A DNA stretch of 64,000 bases from Hydractinia symbiolongicarpus (Eukaryota > Cnidaria > Hydrozoa > Anthoathecata > Hydractiniidae), in assembly GCF_029227915.1 (NCBI RefSeq), contig NC_079886.1:11675501-11739500 (forward strand). Reading direction: 5' to 3'. Of this stretch, positions 51,298-62,712 are shown piece by piece (within the stretch, counting starts at the first letter, position 1; each line of letters begins with the position of its first letter). A program made the translations under genes and the position numbers. The notes below the pieces were generated by a model. It was given only the letters and a program-made list of their open reading frames with translations, was not told the origin of the DNA and did not search any database.

Positions 51298-52431
51298 ATG
51301 ATATCAATAGAAGCCTACAGATCTGCAATTGGTGCCTTTTATGGTACATGCAAAAATGCTAGTCGGATAAAAAAGATTGCGCAAAATGCTGGTGAACTTG
51401 TGCAAAACTATGGCTTTCGGGACGTGGTAGTACAACTATTAGGCTTTGCAATAATTTTGATGATTACATTGTGCAAGATCAAACTCCTCTTGCTTGCCCA
51501 AGCAGGTGATGTTGAGAGTAACCCTGGTCCTGGAACATACAATGTTTTAAAAACTTTCAAGGCATTTTCTCATCAGGGTGACGTAAAGTTCGGAATTTCT
51601 GCTGGTTTGCAGTGCTTATGTAATTGTTTGTTTTCTATAGCTGTAAGTACACATCGCCGTGTTGCTTTATGGACCGCACATGATTTAGATCTTATTCTAA
51701 CCAAAGGTAATGAAATATATTGTATACTAAATGTCACAGGACCACTTTCCATTCCTGAACTCCCTACTGTTATTGATTTTGCTGATAACCACTTCGATGT
51801 ACAAATGTTGCACAATGAAATAGGTTATATTCAGTCCCCAAATTAAAGATTTTTAACAACTTTATTTGGATCCAGAAATGATGATGTAGGTGATGGCTTA
51901 TTATTAATAATTGGCGGATTTACGGTGGGAGTTTTATGGACTAAAAAGAATTATTTTTTATTTGATCCACATTGTCGTGATCAAGATGGGTCTATACCAA
52001 ATAATAATACTGGTACTTCAGTTTTGCTCAAATTCTCCTCATTGCTACAAGTGGAAAAATACATTTGTTCAACGTATTTGCCTTTAACACAAGGGACACC
52101 TTTGCAGTATGAAGTGCAATTTACTAGGATATTGAAAATTGGCTCTGAAACCAGTAATACTAATATGACTACACCTGATTCAAAACGGAAAAAATTGTAC
52201 CGTGAGCAAATAAAAAATTCAACAAAACATGAAAAGGTAAAAGAATCGAATCGTATAGCTAAGGCAGTATATAGAGAAAAAAATAGGATGCAAGATAGAA
52301 TTGAAGCATTCAAGTGTAAAATTTCTGAAGGGCCTGTCAACATGCCCCGCCTGAAGCTGCAATTTTACGATTTCGTAAAGCAGACAGGCAATATTTATAT
52401 TTTGGTCTATTCCGCACTTTTTACGGAGTAA
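51298..52431 (+). pseudogene. 2A peptide plus cysteine-protease-like ORF, Helitron-type front part
   Basis: One frame from ATG at 51298 to TAA at 52429-52431, interrupted only by an in-frame TAA at 51844-51846. Residues 40-68 are hydrophobic (VVVQLLGFAIILMITLCK). The 2A consensus follows at residues 70-78, GDVESNPGP, predicting ribosome skipping between G77 and P78. After it come SHQGDVKFGISAGLQC (C106 as a nucleophile candidate), WTAHDLDLIL and, past the stop, FDPHCRD (His candidate). That is the C...H...D order of papain-like deubiquitinase/C76-type domains that I recall at the front of some Helitron and other large-element proteins. The frame ends with a basic KESNRIAKAVYREKNRMQD and FKCKISEGP segment, similar to the region before the Cys-rich part of Helitron proteins, then is cut off. 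Function: self-processing front end, inferred. Confidence 0.62.
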
Positions 52432-52434
52432 CGA

Positions 52435-53189
52435 AAATAGAAAACATTGTATGTAGTAGCAGTGATTTGTTCTGTGGAGATATATGATATAGGTGAACCG
52501 TGACAAAGTTCATGGTCTAGCGTGACATTCGACATTCACACGTCTTACAGAATCTCCTCTCTCTGGTGCTTCTTAGGTTGAAAAAAACTGAGTAGCACTG
52601 GAGAGTCTCACGTCTATATATGGTGTACTTATTATTAAGTCATAATTAATTCGTCAATATAAATTACCTTTGATTCCGCGAGATCCGAAAAATTTCCTCG
52701 TATTTCTGAGGCCTCTGCCACTATTCCAAAACACAATGAGTACACTCAAAATTTATAATATGTCCTATAAAAAACTGAATATATATATTTTTGGAATGTT
52801 TGTGTTGAATACGTCGTCGTGGGACAGTAATCGAAGCAACTTCACAAAATTAGATAATCGTTCCAAAAGGATGGATTGCAGAAATCCCTGAAAATAGATA
52901 TGTTTTGATATATACTGAGTTTTTTTGTTCTCGTTTACATATCCCCCACCCCTAGTCAGAGTGAGGTATACGAGAACTAAAACACGAAAAAAGTAAAACG
53001 ATATTTTCCAAAAAAACGTGCGATAACTAATGCGTTAACTAAGCATATCATTGTATTTGATATACTCGGTAGATTATTGTTAAGTTTCAGTCGGGGTTTT
53101 GAAGTTAACAGCGAATATAGTTATTGCAACATACATGTAATCGTGTAATTTAATTGATGGTAAATTTCCCTATTTTGAATAATCGAATT
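52435..53189. other. Intergenic
   Basis: AT-rich. A short inverted pair GTTCTCGTTTAC / GTATACGAGAAC lies around 52929-52976. No gene. Confidence 0.35.
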
Positions 53190-53325
53190 AAATATGAGGG
53201 AACAAAATCATTGATTATTCTAAAATTTTAAAATTCAATTTTTAATTATTATTTTAACTGTAAATCATAGCTAACTTAACTTACATAAACTTCATTTCCC
53301 TATAAGAACAATTTTAAAAGAAAAA
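53190..53325 (+). repeat. Interspersed repeat, copy 1
   Basis: About 135 bp beginning ATGAGGGAACAAAATCATTG and ending AGAACAATTTTAAAAG. It recurs inverted at 62240-62385 with about 85-90% identity by eye. Confidence 0.75.
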
Positions 53326-53527
53326 TAATGGTAAATGGTAAAAAGGTGTCAGTGTTTTTCGCCGTCTATGCTACTGGCATACTTAATTTAATTTTAAATT
53401 TTCAAGTTTAGCCATTTTGAATTAAAACGTAGGTAAAGTTCATAAAATGAGGTAAAGATAAATCAGTAAATGCGGATGAGTTGTTACCTCGAGAGATAGA
53501 AAAACTAAAAAACAATAATGAACCTAT

Positions 53528-54041
53528 TGTTAAGTTTTCGCGGGATCACAAAAAACCCTGATAGAATTGTTTGGAACTTTTTGTTAATCAAGGTTCAAAC
53601 TAAAACAAATATACAGAAAATATGAAATACAAAGAAAAACACAACGCCTAAATTTGAAATGAATAATAACTAAATAAATAACAAATATATAATAACTATT
53701 CTTTATAGGGCTTGACAGGATGAACATTGTGAGTGTACAACTTTCTTGAACTTCTTTAGCTGTCGCAAATTGATTTGAAAATTTGTTAAAAGAAAAAACT
53801 TTGTAACTTTTGTATTTGAAATTTGATGTAAACTTGTTACTTTGTCTTTTTGAGCGGGAATGAATAAAGAAACGTGAAAAAACTACATATATAAATTCTA
53901 TCAATGAAAATAGCACACTTGAGACACGAACATAAAACACAAGTTAATTGCGCAATACACCATAAAAGAACAATAAACATGCACATAATAAACATATTGA
54001 ACACGAAACGAACGTATAGTATCATAACACGAATACAACAC
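53528..54041 (-). repeat. 3' LTR (left copy), start removed by deletion
   Basis: Matches the right copy from TGTTAAGTTTTCGCGGGATC onward with a few substitutions and small indels. The first roughly 25 bp of the LTR (minus-strand sense) are missing and are replaced by the protease/pol junction. Confidence 0.85.
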
Positions 54042-56419
54042 AATAACGCAGGTACTTGATTCCAATCATGAAGTCAGTTTGACTTCCTACGGACTCTGGT
54101 AACTGTGGCAGATCTTCTACTATACCTCCATAATTGCGATAATGGTTTTGAATGTCGTCTGATACTTTCCCCCTTAGAGGATACAAGGGAAAGTCACTTG
54201 TGATATGGTCTATGCAAACTCCTGTCATGACTGCATGTCTTTCATTATGTAGTGGTAACGTTACGCTGTAGATGCCATGTGGTGATTCAGTTTTTAAATT
54301 GCCAACTCCTCCAAGTGTAACTGGATCAGCTCTTTCTGGAGTGCCATTTATGCTTTTAGTTGCTTCATGTCTGCATACGAAATCTTCACATCCATTATCA
54401 AAGAATATGGTGTACTTCTCATTTTGTACCTTGATTGTTTGGAGTATGTAGATCGCATGTTCAGTGATATCTTCAGAGTTGGATTTCGTATTACCTTTCA
54501 GTGATACGTAAGCTGATTGGGTATGAATGTACAGCTTGGTGTTCTTTGCGAATTCAGGCAAAGGTACTCTTTGTTTAAGGATGCATCTGTCTTTGTACTT
54601 CTGAAGAGCATGTTGATTCCTTTCACAGTGGTCTTGTCATACCAAAACGTGTTTCTTCACCGTGTATTTGTCGTGGTGAGAATGAGGACATACGAAATCG
54701 CGTTGACACTTTCCTTGTAAATGTTTACCTGTTGACTGTAATGCTCCTGGAAAAAGACATTGAATACATAAACCTTTAGCCTTAATAGTGTTGAATCTCT
54801 CTGCGGGAGTTATTTCAACAAACCTTTGACATGCAAAGTACTGAATAATTTTAGTACCATTTGGACCATTGGTTGCAATATGAGTACTAGAAGATTCATT
54901 ACAGATGTGACATATGGGGACTTCATCGCTTTGCCTATCATTTATATGGTAACTTTTGTACTTATCTCTCGAATCATTGCGATAATTTTTTTTCATCTTT
55001 TTTGTACTCAGGAGCCTGATGCCTAGTAACCAAAGCCTTCTCTTGTTGTCTCCTTAATTCCTTCTCAAGAAATAAAATCAATCTCTCCCACTTTTCAGGT
55101 TCTTGTAAATATTCCTCATAGATAGAAGACAACCACCTAGTAACTCTCGCATCTCCCATAATATGGCAAATCATATTCAATCCATCACCAAAATAAAGCC
55201 TATATTTTGAATATTATGAACTTTAGACAGAGAAAGAATATCTTGGAGTAATGTAATAAGTTTTGATAAACCGTGTTGCAAAGTATCGGGACTTTTAATT
55301 TCCATAGCGGACCAAATTTCTTAACATCTTCGAGTTTCTTTTGAAGCATTGTTTTGGAATCAGCAAATGCTCTTTTTAATCTAATCCAAATTTTCTCAAT
55401 ATTTTCAAGACCTTTCACTAAAGACAGCGCAGGTTCGTTAAGATGATTATTTTTAAGTAAGTCTGGTAACAATTTTGAAGGTGTTGTTTCTGAATAAAGC
55501 TTCTCAAACATGGATTGAAGTGAATAAATATCAAGCTTTGATTCATAACCTCTAAATTTCTCCAATTTTATATTAAGATTTAACGAACTAAACAATTTCT
55601 CTTTGGATAACTCCCTGGTTTGAATTTCAGTTTTAAGGTTTCCGACATATTCCTTCTTTTGAAAACTTAATTTTTCATAAGCTTCTATTATCGTTTGCAA
55701 AACACTTTCCTTATCTGGATATTCAGGCGGGACAGTGTCCAACAAATACTGGATTTTCTTTGCTAATTTTATACATTGACAAAGTTTAAGTTGTAAATTT
55801 GATCCCTTTTTAACTATTTCATCGTTTGATGTGTCTTTGTTGACTTGAAAATCTTTTGAAAGTTCATTTATTATGCGAAAAATTTTATTGATGACAAAAC
55901 CAGTAGTTTCAATTTTTTGTTTCGTAATTTCAAAATGATGTTTTTCGTTTGAAATTTCTTTATTGGTAAAATCAGCTTTCTCTTTTGCTCTAATTGATTT
56001 TTTCAGATCTTTGGCTGACTTTATATAAGTTTTGATGTTAGCAAAAGACATTTCGACGTTTTTGGCAAATTCTGCTTCGAATTTAGTTTCACCAATATTT
56101 AATTTGATTTCATTAGAAAGCGAACGCAAAATTGACCTTTTAATCTCGATTTTTTCAACACAAACATCAATATCTGAAATAACAGCGGCAAATCAGTCGA
56201 TTTCATTCTATCATCAAAATCGTTTATGTCGGCTAGTAAAGCATTAATTTCGACAATTTTATCGTTTGCCATATCTAAATCATCAACACTGATGTTTTGG
56301 AGTAAATTTGAAAGTTCGTTTATTGAATTGTCACACGTTGATGCGATTTCCTTTTGGGTTTTTTTACCGATATTGTGCAAAAGTTTATAATCAATTCTGG
56401 ATTGGACTCTTTTACTCAT
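54042..56419 (-). pseudogene. Gag and protease-region remains of the BEL/Pao element
   Basis: Five minus-strand frames in order: 56419-56099, 56129-55200 (a DUF1759-like gag with IKLEKFRGYESK), 55180-54974, 54996-54637 (a Cys/His-rich part with CHICN, then GLCIQCLFPG and CQRDFVCPHSHHD, a knuckle-like region), and 54561-54022 with the protease-like motif FFDNGCEDFV. The last frame reaches FMIGIKYLRY, where a full element would go on to reverse transcriptase, and is then joined to LTR sequence. Frameshifts separate the pieces, so no complete protein is made. Confidence 0.75.
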
Positions 56420-56474
56420 GAATTTTTTGAAGTAAGGTTAGAAGTTTCGTAGGTTTGCGTTATAGTTGTTTGAA

Positions 56475-57009
56475 TGTTAAGTTTTCGCGGGATCACAAAA
56501 AACCCTGATAAAATTGTTTGGAACTTTTTGTTAAACAAGGTTCAAACTAAAACAAATACACAGAAAATATGAAATACAAAGAAAAACACAACGCCTAAAT
56601 TTGAAATGAATAATAACTAAATAAATAACAAATATATACCAACTATTCTTTACAGGGCTTGACAGGATGAACATTGTGAGTGTATAACTTTCTTGAACTT
56701 CTTTAACTGTCGCAAATTTATTTGAAAATTTGATAAAAAAAAATTTGTAACTTTTGTATTTGAAATTTGATGTAAACTTGTTACTTTGTCTTTTTGAGCG
56801 GGAATGAATAAAGAAACGTGGAAAAACTACATATATAAATTCTATCAATGAAAATAGCACACTTGAGACACGAACATAAAACACAAGTTAATTGCGCAAT
56901 ACACCATAAAAGAACAATAAAACATGCACGTAACAAACATATTGAACACGAAACGAACGTATAGTATCATATAACACGAAATCAACATAAATCCAGTGTT
57001 AACTGTACA
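56475..57009 (-). repeat. 5' LTR (right copy), complete
   Basis: 535 bp, TG...CA in the minus-strand sense, immediately flanked by CCTAT. Confidence 0.88.
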
Positions 57010-57014
57010 CCTAT

Positions 57015-58732
57015 AGCTATTTATTGATTGTAGAATTTTATGCAGAGCCCCTACATATAATAGAAAACGAAAGATTTTAGAAGCGTTTTTTATCGTGTCG
57101 TCTAATCCATCCCTTAACGACCAAAAAGATATTGAAACACCTTGTGTGTGTGTGTGCGCACGGTGAGGCCACGTCACACAAATCACAGGTCACTTTCTTA
57201 CGACGTGGCGTTACGCTAAAATTTACCAAGTTAAAGAAAACGCAAATCAGGGGGTTACTATATAAATATTTAATTCTCTTTTCTTATTCTTTTTTTAAAT
57301 AAAACTCTTTTTCCTTACTCATTAAAACTAATTCTTATTTTAATTTCAAATGGTTTTATTTGTTTTTTTGTTGTAAAAGCCCCGCTGGTCGTTTAAGATA
57401 GAATAATTAAATTTTACCCCCGGTTTACCATGTGCGCGCCGTATCTCACGGAAACAAAGTTTATTAACTGAAAAATGAAAACCGAAGCGAAGAAAGTTGT
57501 CTCTTTTTCAAAGTAATCCTGAAAAAAGTTATTTCAAACAAGGTTTACTCATCACGAGGTTAGATTAAAGCTTATTTGTTTCTTCTATCTTTTTTGTGTT
57601 CTGGGACCGAAGTTGCTTTCTTTTAAAAAAACTATCGAATTCGAATGATAATTCGAATCTAAGAAGTAAAGAACAAAACTGTTGTCATTGTAGAGCGACT
57701 GTTGATGTCGAGCGAGAATAAAAAAAGTTTATGTTGTTGCCAGAAATATTTGTTATAAAGAAGAAAAACGTACGATAATATAACGTCAAAAAGAGAACTG
57801 ATTGGAAATGTATCAGACAATTGTAGCTAGCTATACATTTTCAATTTGTTTTCTTTGGGATGAAGCGAAGTTTAATAATCGAAGTAAAAAACTGATTAGT
57901 CTTTTATCCAGAGACGCTAGCTAACTGTGAAAGCCAAAGAAAGGCAGGTGCGTTGTTTAGTTTATCTGGTAAAGAGATAAGTTTAGGTGTGTAACGTTTT
58001 TTTTTAACCGTTTTAACTTTCAGAGCTCAGCTTTTCCTTTAAATTTTTAGTTCCTTGTTGCCTCTTGAGCTTAAATGCGTTTTCTTTTGACACAATTTTT
58101 ATAAGAATCTAAAATGTAAAGCGACGTTTTTAAGCCGTTTACACGCTTCCAGCTAAACTTTCCCTTTAATATGAAGTTAAATATGTTTTGTCTTTAGCCT
58201 GAACATATTTAATTTTATTTTTTGTAAGAATATACTCTAAACAATGGGTCAGAATATCCTAAGAATATGTCTAAGCTTGGTTGTTTCTTTTAATATAAAA
58301 ATTTGTATGACTGAACCTTTTTCTCTCCAAAACAATGGGCAAGTACACCAGGGAAAGCTAAGAACATGAAGGCCGAAACGAAAAAAAAAACACTATTCTT
58401 ATAAAATACAGCGTGTATATAACAGAGAAGAGTTTATATAAAATGTAGAAAGTATTTTTTCGTTGTTACTGTTTTTAACGCTACGAAGTGGTTGATGTCG
58501 TTATAATAAACCTTAATGTAAACAAAGTTAAATCAATGTTTACATCTGTTACGTTACCGTTTAAAATAATATTCGATTCTTCAATTCGAAAACACTGCAT
58601 TGTTATCATGCACTGCACGTTTGCGCATTGGCAAGGTTGCTATATGCAATAGACTAAATAGCTAATTTGGTATGATGCATTAGAATCTGTACGTTGTGGA
58701 AACTTTGCAATAACCTTATTTGTGTGACTTAT
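57015..58732. other. Intergenic
   Basis: AT-rich, with a short GT run near 57146-57160. No gene or bounded repeat recognised. Confidence 0.4.
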
Positions 58733-58783
58733 CGATTTTTTCTAATAGACATTAGAAAAAATCGGTATACCATTTGGTATACC
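58733..58783. repeat. Perfect 14-bp hairpin followed by paired GGTATACC
   Basis: CGATTTTTTCTAAT, a 4-base loop (AGAC), and the exact complement to 58764. Then GGTATACC-ATTT-GGTATACC. Confidence 0.8.
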
Positions 58784-59139
58784 ATTTTCCCTTTTATATT
58801 TCGGGTATAGCAAAGCAAGTATATAGTTTTAACAGATTTGTTAGCCACCTTCGATTTTGTTAAACTTTTTGCATTTTTATTTGTTGCTGGACATGCTTAT
58901 ATTTTTAAGCGTTCTGTTTCAGCGGGTACAAATATAACGCAGATTGTGAGCAACTTCAATCCCAGGGTTTTTTTCTCCTTTATTGTTATTTTTTTATTGC
59001 TGCACATATTTATTTTTTTGGACGTTTTGTTCTAGTGATTATAAACTAGAATAATACAAATTGTGACTTTTAAAAATTCATATTACTGTGTTGTATGTTT
59101 TTGTTTGGTATCCCTTACATCGGTTTAATGAGAGATTCA

Positions 59140-59167
59140 GTGGATTCCCCCACGGGTATTCAGCTAG
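59140..59167. mobile_element. Helitron-like 3' terminus, second family
   Basis: Stem GTGGATTCCCCCAC (59140-59153), then GGGTATTCAG and CTAG (59164-59167). Same layout as the 37-40 kb units but with different sequence. The 5' end is not identified. Confidence 0.45.
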
Positions 59168-60376
59168 TATATATATGAAAAATATTTTATTCATAACAAA
59201 GCTTTTTTGTTACGAGAATAAAACTTCCCTCGAGAGATAGTTAGTATTGTGGTGACAGTCGAACCTAAGTTTAAAATGTCTTTCGTTTCTTAGAACACAG
59301 TGTAGAAGTTTAGTAATTATTAAGTAAAGCAATAAAAGAAAATGAAAAAACGAATAGATAAACATTGAGATTGTAGCTTCATTTTTAACAGTAAGTTCAT
59401 ATCATTTTTTGTCAGCAATAAAAGTATTAAAGAATTGAACACTTTGATTATGAGGTTGTTATTGATTCTACTTTTCCGATACTCACTATTGGTTACAGCG
59501 CGTTATACAAATTATGATATACTTAATACTCCCTTCTTTATCTCGATAAAGCAGTTTAAAATTTACATCCTCTTAGTATTCTGTATTATTTGGCAACCTC
59601 CTCACAACTTGTCCCTTCTATAGATACCGCCATTGTCAGACACTTGAATTGCGAAATTGCATTTAATAGAAGTTTTTAGAGTGTTGCTTAACAACGAAAT
59701 TGTACAACGTAACCTCGTAAAAGTTTATGCCGCATGCATGAAGGTGCTCAATATTGTGAAAGAGTACCTTTACAGGCGCTGATTTTGTCAAAAATTTATT
59801 GTGAAATTTGTATTGGCGCTAAAAACGCTGCGGTATGTATTGGTGTAATTCATGTCTAAATGCATTTCCTGGTTGCCATCTTGAGTTTTTGCGCGCATTT
59901 CTGTTTCCAGTGAAGATGTGCTGTTCAAACGAACAACTGCTCAATGCTAGCACTTTTGAAACAATATGAAAATGGCGTTAATAATCAAAACTGCTACTAA
60001 GTACCGTATCAATGAAATTTGCAACTAATAACTTGAAACGATTGTTTTGAGACAGTAATAACAAAGTTCAAATACCCTGACTTGTAAAACTTTCGGTCTA
60101 AATTAGACTGCAAATAAAATTACTTCAATTTTGATAAAAGTTAGTACGGTGAACCAAAAAAGCAGCCTCGTCATAATGCTGACGTCAACGTTTTTACCTT
60201 AAATATCTACCATCTTCGTCTGATCATTGTAAAATCAGATCTGTAAACAAACTGTAGACAAACACTATCGGGTATTTTTTCTTTTTTAATTTACTTACTT
60301 AAACTCGTTCTATCAAAAAACTAAGTAACCTTTTAAACAATGCCCGTAGAATAGGTACCCCACACCAACCTCGTTT
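59168..60376. other. Intergenic
   Basis: AT-rich; no gene recognised. Confidence 0.4.
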
Positions 60377-60461
60377 TCAGGGCATTTTGCCTTGTTTATG
60401 AACTTGGTAGCCACTCCGTAATAACGGCTCAGGGGCCACAAGACCATAGGGACGAGGATGA
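60377..60461. mobile_element. Small CCTCGT/ACGAGG inverted repeat
   Basis: CCAACCTCGTTTTCAGGGC and GGGACGAGGATG are imperfect complements at the two ends of about 85 bp. The same CCCTGGGGACGAGGT word occurs at 24664 in another element, so this is probably a dispersed family. Confidence 0.35.
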
Positions 60462-60920
60462 CCCAGCACTACTTATGAATAACATTGTGTTCATAAAAGC
60501 CTGAAATCAGTCCGCTCGAGATATCGGCTGTCTTAACCAATGTTTAAAAAAGTCAACAACCGGTCATATTGGAAGCTAGCCAGCTAGGGAGCCCCCTTTT
60601 TTAACAAGATCCCGCCAAGCTAGGCTGAATGTTTTTGATATGACAGCCCCAACTCTACTTACTGATTTTTTCGGATTTTAGCATGATTAAATTTATTTCG
60701 GTAAGCCTTTTTCATTATCGCCTCTCCATGGTTAGCCGTGGTAGTGAAAAACCAAACATATTTTTGAAAAGTAACAAAATACCTTACAGCGTAAAGCGCG
60801 AAAGTGAAGCATGGTGATAACTCATGTGCAGTCAGAAATAACAAGAGTTATCTGTTCAAATTCGCATTTATTTGCGTTGCGTTTCTCCGTGGAATAAATG
60901 TATTTACAAAAACGGTATAT

Positions 60921-62682
60921 TCACATGTTTATCAAAGTCATATTTTTCCAGGAAGGTGCATGAAGATCTGGAAACGAGATTGCCATGCCAAAATAAGTGG
61001 ACGCGTCGATATTGACATATGACCCCACAGAAAGTGTGTCTACTTCATCAACATTGCTAATGTCACCTGCACACAGTTCGTCTTCAAATGTAAAACTCAG
61101 TCCACTGTCTGTTACTATTTCAGACGCGACATATTTTTCTTCTTTAACATTAACTTCTGGTTCCTCTTCTGCAAAATCAGTTTGAGTACATCTTTCTCGC
61201 GCATTTCCTGCGAATGACAAAGTTAAGATGTTATTTTTTGGTTTCAGTGTATCCTGACCAGCAAGCTTAAAGTTGATCATGTATAGTTTATAAAAAAGAA
61301 TTAATAAATTGCAGATAATCTCTTACTTTTGCGAATGCATTTGAAGTCTGACGGAAACAAAAATACAACGGTCAACAAGCCAACGAATGCAAACACACCG
61401 GGTACCGACGTTTGAATTATTGTTGAATATAACTCGCAATCATTGCACGTGTCGCTAAAAAACAGAAAACAAATCCTGCATTTAGGTTCGCAACACTTTT
61501 TACGGTTGTGTTAAAGGAAAACACTATGTTCTGAACATTATTACAGAATTAGTCCGAATTAGTCCGCTTATTGATTTCCGCCGGCGAAGGCGGAATCTTT
61601 AAAATCGCCTGGGGAGATAGAGAGATAGATAGAGACAGTGCAGAGCCTGGACGCCTAAAACGTTACCAGGCTAAAGCTTAAATCCTCGTTTTGACAGTTT
61701 TTTCTGAGAACGAGGCTAAAATGAGTTTAAAGCCAATAAGAATCCTAACAGTGCAACAAATTGTTTTATTATCCAATGAACAATTCTATATTTTAAGTTT
61801 ATATGCTATCGAATGTTAAAGCCCGTGCAGTGTAGCATAATGAAGATCGCCTTATAATGCGCCATCTTTGATGTTATTAACGCTTCCCTTTAATAATTAC
61901 GTCATTTCCTTCTGTGCAATTTCGCAAGCACGTAGACTAAAGCTATATGCAGCAGAACTAATTAATTATTCATGAATTGTAATTTATAGAGGAATTGTTG
62001 ACTTGAGGTTGGATATTTTTGGTAAAAGATAATGTTTTATAGCTATAAAATCGTGACAAGTGTGTTATAAAAGAAAAAATATGAATATGTAGTCTGAGAA
62101 TAACCTTTCGTAACTAATTATGTAAAAAAAAGATATTTTCCAAGTTGTTTTTCAAAGAAAAAGAGAAAATCCATAAATTTTCAGCCTTGCCTGTGTTCTT
62201 ATTTTGTTTTTATTGTTCATCAATATTCAGGTTTATCATTTTTCTTTTAAAATTGTTCTTATAGAGAAATGAAGTTTATGTAAGTTAAGTTAGCTATGAT
62301 TTACAGTTACAATAATAATAAAACATTGAATTTTAAAATTTTGATGAAATTTTGAATCAATGATTTTGTTCCCTCATATTACTCAGTCCTCTTCAAAGTT
62401 CAGTACCTTTTCAGATTATTGCTAATGGCGGAAATCTTTAAGCCGCAGTTAATATTTCGACTACACTGTTTTTATCTATTAAAAGAATGGTTTTAATTCA
62501 TAGAATAGTACAATCGTAATCTTTAAAAATCTTGACTAAAAAAGACACGTAACATTTATCAAGAAACATGCTAAAACGTATGATACTTACCTGGGTGAGA
62601 ATGCATTGGATTCATATGCTGGTCGTAGTGTTTGTATGGCAAATATGGCAAAACCGGTTGTCATTTTGTCTGTAAAACTCAT
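60921..62682 (-). CDS. Small single-pass membrane protein with a TQT motif
   Basis: Three coding exons in one frame: 62682-62591, 61454-61327 and 61207-60921, about 168 residues. A TTTCAG acceptor at 62710-62712 just upstream of the ATG points to a further 5' UTR exon. Residues 1-31 are exon 1. Exon 2 carries a Cys pair (CNDC) and one clear membrane segment (VPGVFAFVGLLTVVFLF), followed by a basic stop-transfer KCIRKRNARER. The cytoplasmic-like tail begins CTQTDFAEEEPE. TQT in this setting is the short motif bound by dynein light chain LC8. The rest is acidic and ends WKNMTLINM. The family is not recognised. No transposon features, and regular splice sites, make it the second host-like gene of the window. 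Confidence 0.6.
61560..61700. repeat. GCCGGCGAAGGCGGA patch with AGATAGAGAG run
   Basis: Inside the intron between exons 1 and 2 of the minus-strand gene: a CCGCCGGCGAAGGCGG palindrome, an AGATAGAGAGATAGATAG run, and CCTGGACGCC...CCAGGC pairing. Probably a small repeat. Confidence 0.4.
62240..62385 (-). repeat. Interspersed repeat, copy 2 (inverted)
   Basis: Inverted copy of 53190-53325, in the first intron of the minus-strand gene. The two copies point toward each other 9 kb apart. Confidence 0.75.
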
Positions 62683-62712
62683 TGTGGAATATACAAATGC
62701 ACTTGAATTCTG

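Larger units (their letters stand above)
53528..57009 (-). mobile_element. BEL/Pao-type LTR element with deleted pol
   Basis: Direct repeats of about 0.5 kb (53528-54041 and 56475-57009) flank a 2.4-kb interior with gag-like frames on the minus strand. The element is flanked by a perfect 5-bp duplication CCTAT (53523-53527 and 57010-57014). The right (5') LTR starts TGTACAGTTAACAC on the minus strand. The left (3') LTR lacks about its first 25 bp, because one deletion runs from pol into its U3 end. Reverse transcriptase, RNase H and integrase are absent. Confidence 0.85.

Noticed and set aside
53584-53940. 118-codon frame repeated at 56531-56884
   Set aside because: Both lie in the LTRs; the similarity reflects LTR duplication, not a coding gene.
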